A stretch of 64,000 nucleotides of DNA from Actinophytocola glycyrrhizae (GCF_042653545.1 NZ_JBHSIS010000024.1:62001-126000), one strand, 5' to 3'; shown: positions 24,797 to 33,547, numbered from the stretch's first letter. The notes: generated by a model from the letters alone, not told the origin. Numbers and translations are program-made.

Positions 24797-25243
24797 ATGG
24801 GTGGGGACTTGGTCGGCACGGCAGGCGAGACGTTCGCGGCCATGGTGCAGCGGTGGCGGCACCTGGCGAACCTGACGCAGGAGGGCCTCGCCGAGCGGTC
24901 CGGGCTCAGTCCGCGCAGCATCCAGAACCTGGAGCGGGGCCGGGTCAGCAGGCCGCGGCGCGACTCGGTGCGGCTGCTCGCCGACGCGCTGGAGCTCACC
25001 GGGCCCGACCGTGCCGCGTTCGAGCGCGCGGCGCGGCGCGAGACCCCGATCACCGCGTGGCGCGGGGTCACCGACAGCGGCCGGGCGACCATGGCCGACA
25101 ACCTGCGGCAGCTGGTCGCGCAGGCCCGGCACACCGGGTGTCAGCCCGTCGACCTGCGCGGGCTGCCGCACACCGCCGCCCCGGACGTGGTGCTCGAGCG
25201 GCTGCTGGCCGCGCTCGGCCCCGAGGAGGCGGTCGCGGTCTGA
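24797..25243 (+). CDS. XRE-family HTH regulator
   Basis: A 148-aa protein. Residues 10-70 are an XRE helix-turn-helix of the kind found at the N-terminus of large actinobacterial ATPase regulators: FAAMVQRWRHLANLTQEGLA, then RSGLSPRSIQNLERGRVSRP. The C-terminal half is short and helical, so it is either a stand-alone regulator or a shortened relative of the multidomain form. ATG 24797 is preceded by GGAGGGG. It is convergent with the beta-helix gene, leaving only 4 nt between stops. Confidence 0.8.
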   Translation: MGGDLVGTAGETFAAMVQRWRHLANLTQEGLAERSGLSPRSIQNLERGRVSRPRRDSVRLLADALELTGPDRAAFERAARRETPITAWRGVTDSGRATMADNLRQLVAQARHTGCQPVDLRGLPHTAAPDVVLERLLAALGPEEAVAV

Positions 25244-25247
25244 CCGG

Positions 25248-26234
25248 TCACGGGCCCGCGGCCGCGCCGGTGCCGTCGAACACGTTGCCGGACCACCGGT
25301 TGTCTCCTGCGCCGGTGGCCCAGCCGGTGCTTGGGGTGCCGCCGAGGAACCGGTTGTCCAGCACGTGGATGCCGGTCGAACCGGGTTCCGTCGGCGCGTC
25401 GACCTGGGTGAGCACGTTGGCCTCGACGGTCACGTCCCGGATGGGACCGTCCGGGACGGACATCGTCACCCGGCCCATCACGTTGTGGCGCAGCAGAACC
25501 CCGGTGGTGCCCGCGGTGATCCGCACGGCCGAACCGGCGAGGTAGCTGTCGTACAGTTCGGCGCCGCTCGTGACCGTCACCCCGGACGTCAGCGTGCTGC
25601 GGTGCACCACGAGCCCGTTCGCCTGCTGCGACAACGACTCGCCGCCGGACAGCTCACTGTCCACGACGGTCAGGTCGGCCGCGAGCTGCCGGAGCGCGGG
25701 CGTGCCGGCCGGGGCGACCACGGCCACGCGGCGCAACGTCACGCCGGGGGCCTCGACGATCACCGTGCCGGTGACCCGCAGGCCGGTGACCACCTGACCG
25801 GCGGTCGTGACGCGCAGGTCACCCCGGTGCGCGGTCAGCGTCGTGCCCCGCGGGACGCCGGTGTTCGCCGCGGACGGCCGCGGTTCCGTCGCCGACGAGG
25901 ACGACGTCGGCGGTGACGGTGACGGTGAGTTTGTGGCGCGCTCCGGCCCGTCGATGATCATCGTGGAGTCCGACGGCGTGTCGAGGAGCCTGCTCGTGAC
26001 GACCGCGCCGCCGAGTCCGACGACCGCGACCACGGCGGCGGCCACGGCCAGGGAGCGTTTCCTGTGCGTTCGTGGCCGCAGCTCGGTGACCACGGCGCCG
26101 TCCGCACCGGTGGCGGTCTCGTGGTGCTCGGCGTGCACGTCGGCGATGCGCTCGCGCCACCGGTCCAGGCCGGGCGGCGCGTCGATCCCGGCGAAGAGCT
26201 TCCGCAGCTCGTCCTCGTCGATGTGCTTGCTCAC
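25248..26234 (-). CDS. Membrane-anchored beta-helix protein coupled to an ECF sigma factor
   Basis: A 328-aa protein. The first ~60 residues are cytoplasmic and charged (DEDELRKLFAGIDAPPGLDR, RWRERIADVHAEH), followed by one transmembrane helix (~residues 60-82, LAVAAAVVAVVGLGGAVV). A Ser/Pro/Thr-rich linker then leads to a right-handed beta-helix-like repeat region of short alternating strands (e.g. GLVVHRSTLTSGVTVTSGAE). GTG 26234 overlaps the sigma-factor stop (GTGA). Position and topology suggest an anti-sigma-like sensor. The cytoplasmic part lacks the HxxxCxxC ZAS motif, so this is inferred. The outer domain could bind a polysaccharide. Confidence 0.7.
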   Translation of the reverse strand: MSKHIDEDELRKLFAGIDAPPGLDRWRERIADVHAEHHETATGADGAVVTELRPRTHRKRSLAVAAAVVAVVGLGGAVVTSRLLDTPSDSTMIIDGPERATNSPSPSPPTSSSSATEPRPSAANTGVPRGTTLTAHRGDLRVTTAGQVVTGLRVTGTVIVEAPGVTLRRVAVVAPAGTPALRQLAADLTVVDSELSGGESLSQQANGLVVHRSTLTSGVTVTSGAELYDSYLAGSAVRITAGTTGVLLRHNVMGRVTMSVPDGPIRDVTVEANVLTQVDAPTEPGSTGIHVLDNRFLGGTPSTGWATGAGDNRWSGNVFDGTGAAAGP

Positions 26235-26806
26235 AGCGTCACCCCCAGGTGCCGCTGGAGCCGGGCGAGCGCCCGCTTGCACGCCATCGTCGCCGCGTGG
26301 GCGGACAGGCCGACGACGGCGCCGACCTCGGCGTAGCTCAGACCGGCCGCGATGCGCAGACCGAGGATCGTGCGGTCCTTGTCGGACAGGTGGGCCATCG
26401 CGGCGAGCGCCTGGCGCACCTCGTCCCGCATGACGACCTCACCTTCCACGTCGACCCTCGGGTCGGCCTCCGACTGCCCGCCGAAGAACCGCGCCACCAG
26501 CGCCGACCGCCTGGAGTGCTTGCGCCGGTAGTCGATCACGGCGTTGCGCGCGATGCGCAACAACCAGGCCGGCTCGGCCTCCAGGGGCACGTCGGCGCCT
26601 GCGAAGGCGTGGAACGCGGCGGCGAACACGTCCGCCGCCAGGTCCTCCGCGTCTCCCCGGTTGCTCACCTGCGAGAGGCAGTACCGGAACACGCGTGCTG
26701 CGTGGTCCCGGTACACCTGCTCGAACGGCCGCGCCGGGGCATCGGTCGCCTGACGTGGCTGCGAGCCCGGTTCCGCCGTGTCCTCAGGGAGAACGCGTGA
26801 GCTCAC
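26231..26806 (-). CDS. ECF-type RNA polymerase sigma factor
   Basis: A 191-aa sigma-70 family factor with only regions 2 and 4. Region 2 spans ~25-95 (FEQVYRDHAARVFRYCLSQV, GDAEDLAADVFAAAFHAF, AWLLRIARNAVIDYRRKH). Region 4 spans ~130-185 (LSDKDRTILGLRIAAGLSYA, EVGAVVGLSAHAATMACKR). It directs transcription of an extracytoplasmic-response regulon and is coupled by a 4-nt overlap to the membrane-anchored protein that probably controls it. The GTG start at 26806 follows GGGGTG. A TAGAGT hexamer ~40 nt upstream (near 26850) could be a -10. Confidence 0.9.
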   Translation of the reverse strand: MSSRVLPEDTAEPGSQPRQATDAPARPFEQVYRDHAARVFRYCLSQVSNRGDAEDLAADVFAAAFHAFAGADVPLEAEPAWLLRIARNAVIDYRRKHSRRSALVARFFGGQSEADPRVDVEGEVVMRDEVRQALAAMAHLSDKDRTILGLRIAAGLSYAEVGAVVGLSAHAATMACKRALARLQRHLGVTL

Positions 26807-26976
26807 CAGATCTCACACCCCGATCCCCAGTCATGTGAAAGTGAGCCACTCTAACAACGCGGGGCAGCCGGGATCGACGCCCGAACCGTTACGAAACCAG
26901 GCGTAACGGCCCCGCGGTTTTCGTTCCGCCCCGAAACCATTGGCGGACCGCCCGCGCCCCTGCCACGTTGGGCGGC

Positions 26977-27702
26977 ATGGCTACTTTCGATCCGCGCCTG
27001 TACGGGGCGCGCTGGGCGGACGAGTACGACGAATGGCACAAGGGCCTGATGGACGACGAGGGCGCGGTGGCGGCACTGGCCGATCTCGCGGCGGACGGTC
27101 CGGCACTGGAGTTCGGGGTGGGCACCGGCAGGCTGGCGGTGCCGCTGGCCGAACGCGGCGTCGAGGTGGTCGGGGTGGACATCAGCCCCGAGATGCTGGC
27201 GAAACTGAAGGCGAAGACGGTCAAGGTCACGACGGTCGAGGGCGACATGACCACGGTGTCGCTGGACCGCGAGTTCGCGGTCGCGTTCATCGCGTTCAAC
27301 TCGATCTTCGTTCTGGAGTCGCAGGAGGAGCAGGTGGAGCTGTTCCGCAACGCGGCGAGGCACCTGCGGCCGGGCGGGCGGTTCGTGCTCGAGACCGTGG
27401 TGATCAAGCCACCGAGCGACGACCGCGGCAAGCTGTCGGTGGTGAAGGTGGAGGCCGACCGGGTCACCCTCGCCGGCGGCACGAACGATCCGGTGACCGG
27501 CAACTACTCGGGCATGTGGATGGTCGTCGAGCCGTCGGGCACCAGGTTCTACCCGTTGGGCGGCAGGAGCGTCCCCCACCACGAGATGGACCTGATGGCC
27601 CAGCTGGCGGGCCTGGAACGCGAAGCCCGCTGGAGCGACTGGAAAGGCACCCCGTTCGGCCCCAAGTCCGAGCTGCACGTCTCCATCTACCGCAAGCCGT
27701 GA
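26977..27702 (+). CDS. Class I SAM-dependent methyltransferase
   Basis: A 241-aa methyltransferase. Motif I is ALEFGVGTGRLAVPLAERG (near 45-63). The acidic end of beta-2 is VVGVDISPEML, motif post-I GDMTTV is followed by AFNSIFVL, and LRPGGRFVLE is motif III. The C-terminal beta sheet is normal for small-molecule methyltransferases. The acceptor is unknown. The ATG at 26977 follows GGGCGGC, a weak ribosome site. It is divergent from the ECF operon and upstream of a MarR gene on the same strand, 72 nt away, which has its own promoter. Confidence 0.82.
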   Translation: MATFDPRLYGARWADEYDEWHKGLMDDEGAVAALADLAADGPALEFGVGTGRLAVPLAERGVEVVGVDISPEMLAKLKAKTVKVTTVEGDMTTVSLDREFAVAFIAFNSIFVLESQEEQVELFRNAARHLRPGGRFVLETVVIKPPSDDRGKLSVVKVEADRVTLAGGTNDPVTGNYSGMWMVVEPSGTRFYPLGGRSVPHHEMDLMAQLAGLEREARWSDWKGTPFGPKSELHVSIYRKP

Positions 27703-27762
27703 CAGCCGAGGTGACCAGCGGTCGTCTCGACCGCGGATTGCCGCGGAAGTCGTTGAAGGATC

Positions 27763-27774
27763 TACCCTGGTGCT
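27763..27774 (+). promoter_or_regulatory. Probable -10 box for a leaderless marR transcript
   Basis: TACCCT (27763-27768) matches the actinobacterial -10 TANNNT and lies 6 nt before the GTG start at 27775, leaving no room for a ribosome site. This geometry is typical of leaderless mRNAs. Confidence 0.5.
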
Positions 27775-28251
27775 GTGACCGGGACCGCAGGAGAACCGCG
27801 CTGGCTGGACGACGGCGAGATGCGGGCCTGGCGCGCGTACGTCATCGCCAGCGAACTGTTGCGGAAGCAGCTCGGCAGGGAGCTCCAGGAACGTCACGGC
27901 ATGGCTCTCGCCGACTACGAGGTGCTGGTCAGACTGTCCGACCACGACGGTGGCCGCATGCGCATGGCCCACCTGGCAGGCGAGGTCGCGTCGTCGAAGA
28001 GCAGGCTCTCCCACCAGATAGCCCGCATGGAGACCGCGGGCCTGGTCCAGCGCGTCGAATGCGGTGACGACGCCCGCGGCGTGTTCGCGGAGATCACCGA
28101 GGCGGGCAGGGACCGGCTGCGGGAGACCGCACCCACGCATGTCGCAGGCGTCCGCGCGCACCTGATCGACCTTCTGAAACCCACCGATCAGACCGCACTG
28201 GCGGAGATCTTCGAACGAGTGCTGGACCACCTGGGCCACCCGGAACGCTAG
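27775..28251 (+). CDS. MarR-family transcriptional regulator
   Basis: A 158-aa winged-helix repressor-type protein: helical dimerisation segment (AYVIASELLRKQLGRELQER), then DYEVLVRLSDHDGGRMRMAH, recognition region VASSKSRLSHQIARMETAGL, wing with D-x-R (GDDARGVFAEITEAG), and a C-terminal dimerisation helix. It probably senses small phenolic or lipophilic ligands, and the target may be its own promoter. It starts at GTG 27775 and appears leaderless (TACCCT 6 nt upstream). Confidence 0.88.
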   Translation: MTGTAGEPRWLDDGEMRAWRAYVIASELLRKQLGRELQERHGMALADYEVLVRLSDHDGGRMRMAHLAGEVASSKSRLSHQIARMETAGLVQRVECGDDARGVFAEITEAGRDRLRETAPTHVAGVRAHLIDLLKPTDQTALAEIFERVLDHLGHPER

Positions 28252-28256
28252 GAGGC

Positions 28257-28296
28257 CCGAAGCCGGCGGACCGCACGCGCGGCCCGCCGGCTTCGG
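28257..28296. terminator. Bidirectional hairpin terminator
   Basis: A perfect 13-bp inverted repeat, CCGAAGCCGGCGG (28257-28269) and its complement (28284-28296), lies between the convergent marR and sugar-dehydrogenase genes. There is no clear T-run, as usual in high-GC genomes. Confidence 0.75.
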
Positions 28297-28305
28297 CATC
28301 CGGGC

Positions 28306-29529
28306 TCAGCGGCTCGCCGCCTGGACCCGCTCGAACCGCACCCGGCTCAGCCAGCCAGGGAGGTCACTGAGCACGTACAGCTCGCCGTGCACGTCGGTGC
28401 CGATCGCGGTCGGCTGGGTGGGGAGGTTGCCGATCGTGGCGGTTTCGTAGCCGCCGCCGGACTTGGGACGCACGGCGAACACGCGGGTCGAGCAGTAGTC
28501 GCTCGCGACGTAGGTGCCCCACGCCTCCGGGGTCCGGGACCCCCGGTACACGACGCCGCCGGTCACCGAGCAGTTGTCGTTGTAATGGTCGTACTCGAAG
28601 ACGGGGTCGGTGTATCGCACGCCCGGCCTGCACTGCTGCGGGTCGAACACCGGGGTGCCCTCGCGGCAGGACCAGCCGAGGTTCGCCCCACCCTGCCACG
28701 GGCGGATGTGGTTGATCTCCTCGACCAGGCCCTGGCCGACGTCACCGATCCACAGCGAGCCGTCGACCGGGTCGACGGAGAACCGCCACGGGTTGCGCAG
28801 CCCGTAGAGCCAGATCTCCGGCCGTGCCCCCGGCACGCCGACGAAGGGGTTGCCGGAGGGCACGCAGTAGGGCTGCGCCCCGCAGGTGCGGTTGACGTCG
28901 ATCCGCACGATCTTGCCGAGCAGGGTGCCGAGGTTCTGACCGGCCTTGAACGGGTCGTTCGCGTGGCCACCGTCGCCGAGGGACCAGTAGAGGTAGCCGT
29001 CGCGGCCGAACGCCACCTGTCCGCCGTTGTGGTTGCCGTACTCGGCGTGTTCCTGGGTGAGCAGCACCTGCACCTGCCCGGGAGCGCCGATGGGCACCCG
29101 CGCCAGGGTCAGCGCACCGGCGGGCAGGCTCGTGTAGGCCACGTAGAGGACCCCGGTCCGCCTGAAGTTCGGCGCGGGCGTGATGCCGAGGAGCCCGCGC
29201 TCGTTGTCCGACGCGTCGATCCGGTCGGTCAGGTCGAGCACCGGCTCGGCCGCCAGACCCGTGTCGGGGTGGTAGGCGCGGACCGTGCCGTTCTTCTCCG
29301 CGATCAGCATCCGGCCGTCGGGCAGCCCGGTGATCGCGATCGGGCGCCGCAGACCGGACGCCACCTGTTCGGACACCACGGTCAGCTCGGCGAGCGGCAC
29401 CGAGCGGTGATGGGATTCGCCGGCCGCGGCGGTCCCGGCCGCCACCACCGATGGCAACAGAAGCGCGGACAGGGCCAGAACTAGCAGACCGGCCAGCATG
29501 GTGACCGGGCGACAACGCCGTCGCGACAT
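28306..29529 (-). CDS. Exported PQQ-dependent sugar dehydrogenase-like protein
   Basis: A 407-aa secreted six-bladed beta-propeller. A signal peptide occupies ~1-35 (RRRCRPVTMLAGLLVLALSA). Family landmarks are LRRPIAITGLPDGRMLIAEK, NERGLLGITPAPNF (the catalytic-histidine region of soluble glucose dehydrogenase reads A here), GNHNGGQVAFGRDGYLYWSL and YGLRNPWRFSVDP. Relatives oxidise aldoses such as glucose with PQQ. The ATG at 29529 fits the signal peptide. Two perfect TGGGAGCGCTCCCA palindromes lie 36 and 142 bp upstream, so CebR-like repression by cello-oligosaccharides is likely. Family is secure, substrate inferred. Confidence 0.82.
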   Translation of the reverse strand: MSRRRCRPVTMLAGLLVLALSALLLPSVVAAGTAAAGESHHRSVPLAELTVVSEQVASGLRRPIAITGLPDGRMLIAEKNGTVRAYHPDTGLAAEPVLDLTDRIDASDNERGLLGITPAPNFRRTGVLYVAYTSLPAGALTLARVPIGAPGQVQVLLTQEHAEYGNHNGGQVAFGRDGYLYWSLGDGGHANDPFKAGQNLGTLLGKIVRIDVNRTCGAQPYCVPSGNPFVGVPGARPEIWLYGLRNPWRFSVDPVDGSLWIGDVGQGLVEEINHIRPWQGGANLGWSCREGTPVFDPQQCRPGVRYTDPVFEYDHYNDNCSVTGGVVYRGSRTPEAWGTYVASDYCSTRVFAVRPKSGGGYETATIGNLPTQPTAIGTDVHGELYVLSDLPGWLSRVRFERVQAASR

Positions 29530-29564
29530 GGTGCGGCTCCTCGGAGCAGAGTGGGGACACGATC

Positions 29565-29578
29565 TGGGAGCGCTCCCA
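29565..29578. promoter_or_regulatory. CebR-like operator 1
   Basis: TGGGAGCGCTCCCA is a perfect 14-bp palindrome identical to the consensus CebR box of Streptomyces, a LacI-family regulator released by cellobiose. It is 36 bp upstream of the sugar-dehydrogenase start. Confidence 0.85.
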
Positions 29579-29670
29579 ACGGTACCGCGAGTCACCGACA
29601 ACATCCAGCCCGTAATGTCACCGCTTCCCGACAGGGACCGAACACCGGAGGATTGGAGAACCGCGGAAGA

Positions 29671-29684
29671 TGGGAGCGCTCCCA
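29671..29684. promoter_or_regulatory. CebR-like operator 2
   Basis: A second perfect TGGGAGCGCTCCCA lies 106 bp from the first, centre to centre. Paired operators can support looping, and this one also faces the lipoprotein gene that starts at 29812. Confidence 0.85.
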
Positions 29685-29811
29685 TCCGACCGTCCTAGCT
29701 CCTGCGGCCGCTGCCCCACCACGTCCACGATCGCGTGCCACGACCGGCGGACGGACATGACAACAACTGGCCAGCCGTTAACGGGACAGCGTGGCGTGGC
29801 GAGTCACCAGC

Positions 29812-30216
29812 ATGAAGCGCGCACTGCTGGCCGCTGTTCTCCTCGCCGCACTGACGGCGTGCGGTGGCACCGACTCCGGCACCAGCCCGAGCACCTCCCC
29901 CGAATCCACCACGACGACCACGCCGCCACCCACGACCACCACAACGACGACAACCACCACGCCGCCGCCCCCGCCGCCGCCGCCGACCGAACCCGTCGTG
30001 CCCGTCCAGCCGCCAGCACCCAAACCGCCGCCGGTCCAACCTCCGCCTGTCGAGCCGCCTCCCCCTGCCGAGCCACCACCAGCGGAACCCGCCGACGCCT
30101 ACTACAAGAACTGCGACGCGGCCCGAGCGGCCGGCGCCGCGCCTCTCCACCGCGGCGAGCCCGGCTACCGCGCCGGCCTGGACCGGGACGGCGACGGCAC
30201 TGCCTGCGAAACATGA
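29812..30216 (+). CDS. Excalibur-domain lipoprotein
   Basis: A 134-aa protein. The N-terminal lipobox is LAALTAC, so it should be lipidated and anchored outside the membrane. A Thr-rich then Pro-rich spacer (about 30-95) precedes a C-terminal Excalibur calcium-binding domain: YYKNCDAARAAGAAP, then LDRDGDGTACE with the DxDxDGxxCE loop. Such domains occur in cell-wall-associated proteins. The ATG at 29812 is chosen because it starts the signal peptide directly. Confidence 0.85.
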   Translation: MKRALLAAVLLAALTACGGTDSGTSPSTSPESTTTTTPPPTTTTTTTTTTPPPPPPPPTEPVVPVQPPAPKPPPVQPPPVEPPPPAEPPPAEPADAYYKNCDAARAAGAAPLHRGEPGYRAGLDRDGDGTACET

Positions 30217-30999
30217 AGAGCCTGTCGGCAAGGGGGTCTGGTGCGTGACGGTTCAGGTCCGGGTGCGACAGTGCGCGGCTGGCCCCGGCGCTGGCTGATG
30301 CCCTGCCTCGCGACCAGGTTCTCGGCGCGCTCAAGCTCGGTGAGGTCGCGTCACCCATCGGCCCCGCCACCCCACACCCAGTCGTATCCGGTGCTGCGAA
30401 AACCCTTTCCAACAACACCATCGAGGCAGATCCGTCCTCATGGGACGCACTCAGACGCAGCGTCGTGTCCTGTGCTTCCCGGTGTACTGGGACCACACCG
30501 ATCCCCACGCGACGATCCGATCGTTCATGGCGCGAACACCAGTCCGCAGCACGCGCTGACCGGTTCAAGGTTGACCGCCGAGCCGGGTTCCAGCACCACC
30601 CCGTTCGGCACGATGTGCGCCATGCACGCTTGCCCCCGGCTCGGTGGTCCGCAAGCACCGGAAATCGCCGGTCATGCCTCCAGCATCGACCGCAGCCCGA
30701 CCATGATCGACCGCACGCAATGGAGCAGGTTGGGAAATATGCGGGGAATTCCATCGACGAGCTACCCCGAGTCGGCCCGCTCAGTCGCTCAACTGGTTCA
30801 GATCTCGGTTCCGTTCGCCAGCACCGAAACGATCACCATCGCGATGCTTCCCTGACCACGGCGTCGCCAACTGTCTCGGAAAGCACCGGCTCAGGTCCTG
30901 GCCGTCGTCACTAACGGTGGAGAAACGGCCGGCTGGCAGGCCAATGCCGAGTCTCATTACGTGTGTGGCAGGAGTGACACGTCCAGTTGAATATCGAAG
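30217..30999. other. 783-bp stretch without a supportable gene
   Basis: Open frames exist on both strands but none has a consistent start, ribosome site and family likeness. A plus-strand fragment with PEIAGHASSIDRSPTMIDRT near 30650-30715 faintly recalls the C-terminal part of a tyrosine recombinase (GHAS...TM motif) and could be a decayed integrase tail. This is weak. It lies in the decayed accessory region before the tRNA-Ser. Confidence 0.4.
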
Positions 31000-31344
31000 C
31001 TAACGGCCGTCGTCGTTGATTCTGACCGGTTGATCCAGGTCGGCATGAAAGACAGGCCGCGTCGACGCGGAAGTCAGTGCAAACTCGTACGCGGCGTCGT
31101 CCGGACCTTCAGCTTGCTGGTGTCCCCGGATCGTGACGCTGTACCAGCCAGGCGTCACCGTCAGGCGGCGGTGCTGAGAATGCTGTGGCGTCCAACGACT
31201 GAGGGAGCCTGCGCCACAGAGGAGCAGCGCCCCGGTTTCCGTGCCGAGGACCCAGCCGTGCGACGACAGCGCGGCAGTGGACCACGGCGACTGATCCGAG
31301 TCATGTCGTACCAGCACTGTGTAGTAGGCAGGGCCGAGATCCAC
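31000..31344 (-). CDS. Hypothetical beta-rich protein, possibly 5'-truncated or frameshifted
   Basis: About 114 aa with alternating strands: AYYTVLVRHDSDQSPWSTAA, WVLGTETGALLLCGAG, LTVTPGWYSVTIRGHQ, YEFALTSAS, VFHADLDQPVRI. The last part resembles 'TVxPGWYxVxV' proteins often seen as cargo in accessory regions. The frame continues open upstream without a start, while an overlapping frame (31161-31571) opens with a lipobox-like MMALSACTC. A frameshift joining the two near 31380 is conceivable. No function is assigned. Confidence 0.4.
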   Translation of the reverse strand: MDLGPAYYTVLVRHDSDQSPWSTAALSSHGWVLGTETGALLLCGAGSLSRWTPQHSQHRRLTVTPGWYSVTIRGHQQAEGPDDAAYEFALTSASTRPVFHADLDQPVRINDDGR

Positions 31345-31615
31345 CAGCGATATCGCGATGCCCTCACGAGCGGAAGGTGGACCCGGATCATCGGGAGGAA
31401 GTGGGTGAAATTGACGATCTTGACGCGAGCGACCAGGGCGCCGATGGGTGCTTTGGCGGTGACTGGTTGGTCACGGTCGATGAGCTGGTCGATGTGAGTG
31501 GGGATGTCGGCGATTCGGGTTCCGGTGGGCACGATTGGATGCTGGCAAGTGCATGCCGACAACGCCATCACCAGCCGACCGCTTACCGACCTCTGACCGG
31601 TAGACCGGGGCGCAC

Positions 31616-32281
31616 TTATGAAAGTGTGTATAGGTCAGGAAACCTTAAAACTATCGTGCTAACACTATTGAAAAGCATGTGATGTATCCGGTGCATGGCC
31701 GATGAGTTTAGCTCGATCACTCTGCGACAATCCAGCAACCGCGCTTCCGATGTGATATGTGCGCTAGTGACAGCACCCCAATCGCTTTCAGATCGGTAAA
31801 TCTCCCACGCTTCGACCATTCGTAGTCTTGTCCTTGTGCGACCCCAAATCGATTGCACTTCTTCGATTTGCTCGATCGACTGGGAAGGATAGTTTGCAAG
31901 GCTGGCAAAGTTAATCCAACCTTCAATCAACTGTTGAGAGGTGACTTCATTAGGCATGTCTCGATATCGATATCCGCGCACCTGCTGAGCCATGACTCGC
32001 GAGAAGGGATCAGTCGGCCAGTCTAATGTAGTCAAAATAGATAGCTCGTACTCCGCAAAGCGCTGGCGACATTCGTGGCAGAACACCCGATTGTCGCCTC
32101 GTCTACGGTATCCCGCTAATAAGGCACTGTATCGAATGTCCTCCTCGCCGAGTTTGTAGTCTACCACCTGGCCGTTGATTGTCGGATTTCGCGGCGCCAA
32201 GCATTCGACGCAAAGTAATGTTCCGCAACTCTGACACTGCCCGCTACTACTCCGACCGCAGCTGCAAAAGTTCAAGATCAA
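31616..32281 (-). CDS. AT-rich zinc-ribbon-like hypothetical protein
   Basis: A 221-aa protein of unknown function. The N-terminus has paired cysteines (CSCGRSSSGQCQSCGTLLCV, later FCHECRQRF) consistent with two zinc sites, perhaps a B-box/RING-like arrangement. The remainder is helical (EGWINFASLANYPSQSIEQI). The region 31.6-32.3 kb is clearly poorer in GC than everything around it and uses AT-ending codons, so it was almost certainly acquired from a lower-GC source. ATG 32281 is the natural start. No close functional neighbours are intact. Confidence 0.65.
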   Translation of the reverse strand: MILNFCSCGRSSSGQCQSCGTLLCVECLAPRNPTINGQVVDYKLGEEDIRYSALLAGYRRRGDNRVFCHECRQRFAEYELSILTTLDWPTDPFSRVMAQQVRGYRYRDMPNEVTSQQLIEGWINFASLANYPSQSIEQIEEVQSIWGRTRTRLRMVEAWEIYRSESDWGAVTSAHITSEARLLDCRRVIELNSSAMHRIHHMLFNSVSTIVLRFPDLYTLS

Positions 32282-32710
32282 TTCTCCTGACGTTGGCGCG
32301 CCTATAGCGAAGCTTACATTACTCCCGCATTCTCGTCAGGTTTCACTACCGGGAGCGTGCACTTGAGGAAGGTGAGCCCGACGAGGCGACCCGGGGTCGA
32401 GCCGAAGGCCCGGAACACCGGCGAGAACATGACCTTCACGCGCGGCGAACGCGCTCATGCAACTGTCGGTTCATAGCTCAAGCCAACTCACCACAATAGA
32501 TGTGGGGCAACTACGGCGACTGCGGTAACCACCCAGGTCGCAATGTTTGATCGGGTACCGTTGCGCTAACCATACCCGTGGTCGATAAACTGACAGCGCA
32601 GCGGTTACCCGATCATCCGCCCTCAGTTGCTTATGGACGTTACTGATCAGCACCCCCTCCACCAGGAGAGCAATCGACACTGTCGACGTTACCGAGACAG
32701 CGGGTGTCGC
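32282..32710. other. 429-bp intergenic stretch, nothing convincing
   Basis: The composition rises from AT-rich back to normal. Short frames such as 32471-32680 (minus) show no motif or ribosome site. This is probably debris between acquired segments. Confidence 0.4.
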
Positions 32711-33165
32711 TCAGTCTCGTGTTGCGCCTGTGGGCCAGACGACCGTAATCGGCACGCCCTGGGCACGGGCTGCGTCCACTACGTCTGCTGTTCCGGCGTA
32801 GCCGCGCGCAGGCTGGCCGTCCCAGACGGCGAGTAACTCGTCCGCGTCGGCGAGCATGCACAGACTGGCATCCATGTGTGCAGCCGAGTCTGACTCGACG
32901 TAGTCCAGACGGATGATCTCCGCAGCTTTCGCGATCAGCGCGTCGTAGGTGGGGTGATGTTCTTCCGGTAGGCCATCGCGGTACTTGTGGGCTGGCACGA
33001 TGACGTGGAGCGTGCCGGCGTGGTCCAGGATCGCCCTGGCGAACAGGGCGTCTGCGCCATCAGCGATGCAGCTCAGGCCGGCCAACGGGCCGTTCTCCGC
33101 GCGCTTGCTGATTTCGCGTCTGAGAGCGGCGTCCACCAGAGCGGTCGTCGTCTCGGAGAGGCCGC
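32711..33165 (-). pseudogene. SLOG-type nucleotide-binding protein, N-terminally truncated
   Basis: The minus frame ending at 32711 encodes RGLSETTTALVDAALR, GLSCIADGADALFARAIL, HVIVPAHKYRDGLPEEHH, AHMDASLCMLADADELLAVW and PITVVWPTGATRD. This is the Rossmann-like SLOG family common in actinobacteria. The family's first strand, normally ending in the G-H-R motif, is replaced: similarity stops at RGLSE near 33165, exactly where integrase-derived sequence begins on the other strand. A longer open frame to 33280 is only antisense of that integrase. A broken gene is therefore likely. Confidence 0.6.
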
Positions 33166-33547
33166 GCGGTGTCCGGCTGCCGGACCAGTTGTTCGACATC
33201 CTCTTGGAGCACGAGAAGGCCCAAGCCGCGGAACGGGAGCTGGCAGGCGACCTGTGGCACGAGAGCGACTTCATGTTCACCCAGCGAACGGCAAGCCGAT
33301 CGATCCACGCTCAGACCACAACGAGTGGAAGGCGCTACTGGCTGACGCGGGCGTCCGGGACGCCCGGCTTCACGACGCGCGGCACACGGCTGCGACCGTG
33401 CTCCTGCTGCTCGGCGTACCGCTGCCGGTGGTCATGGAGATCACGGGCTGGTCGAACGCCATGGTCGCGAAGCGCTACCAGCACGTGATCAGTTCGATTC
33501 AGGTGAACGCCGCGGCACAGATCAACACCCTGCTATGGGGCCAATGA
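33163..33547 (+). pseudogene. Tyrosine recombinase (phage integrase) C-terminal fragment, frameshifted
   Basis: The first frame reads LPDQLFDILLEHEKAQAAER up to DFMFTQ (~33290). The second continues NGKPIDPRSDHNEWKALLAD and HDARHTAATVLLLLGVPLPV, then GWSNAMVAKRYQHV, giving the catalytic H-x-x-R, H/W and Y of the family. Loss of one G in the CAG-CG junction near 33289 explains the shift. The N-terminal half is absent. It is a dead integrase, about 1.3 kb from the tRNA-Ser that such enzymes often target. Confidence 0.75.

Noticed and set aside
29870..30100. Low-complexity ACC/CCG tract resembling a tandem repeat or CRISPR-like array
   Set aside because: It is the Thr/Pro-rich spacer of the Excalibur lipoprotein. 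There are no repeat-spacer units.
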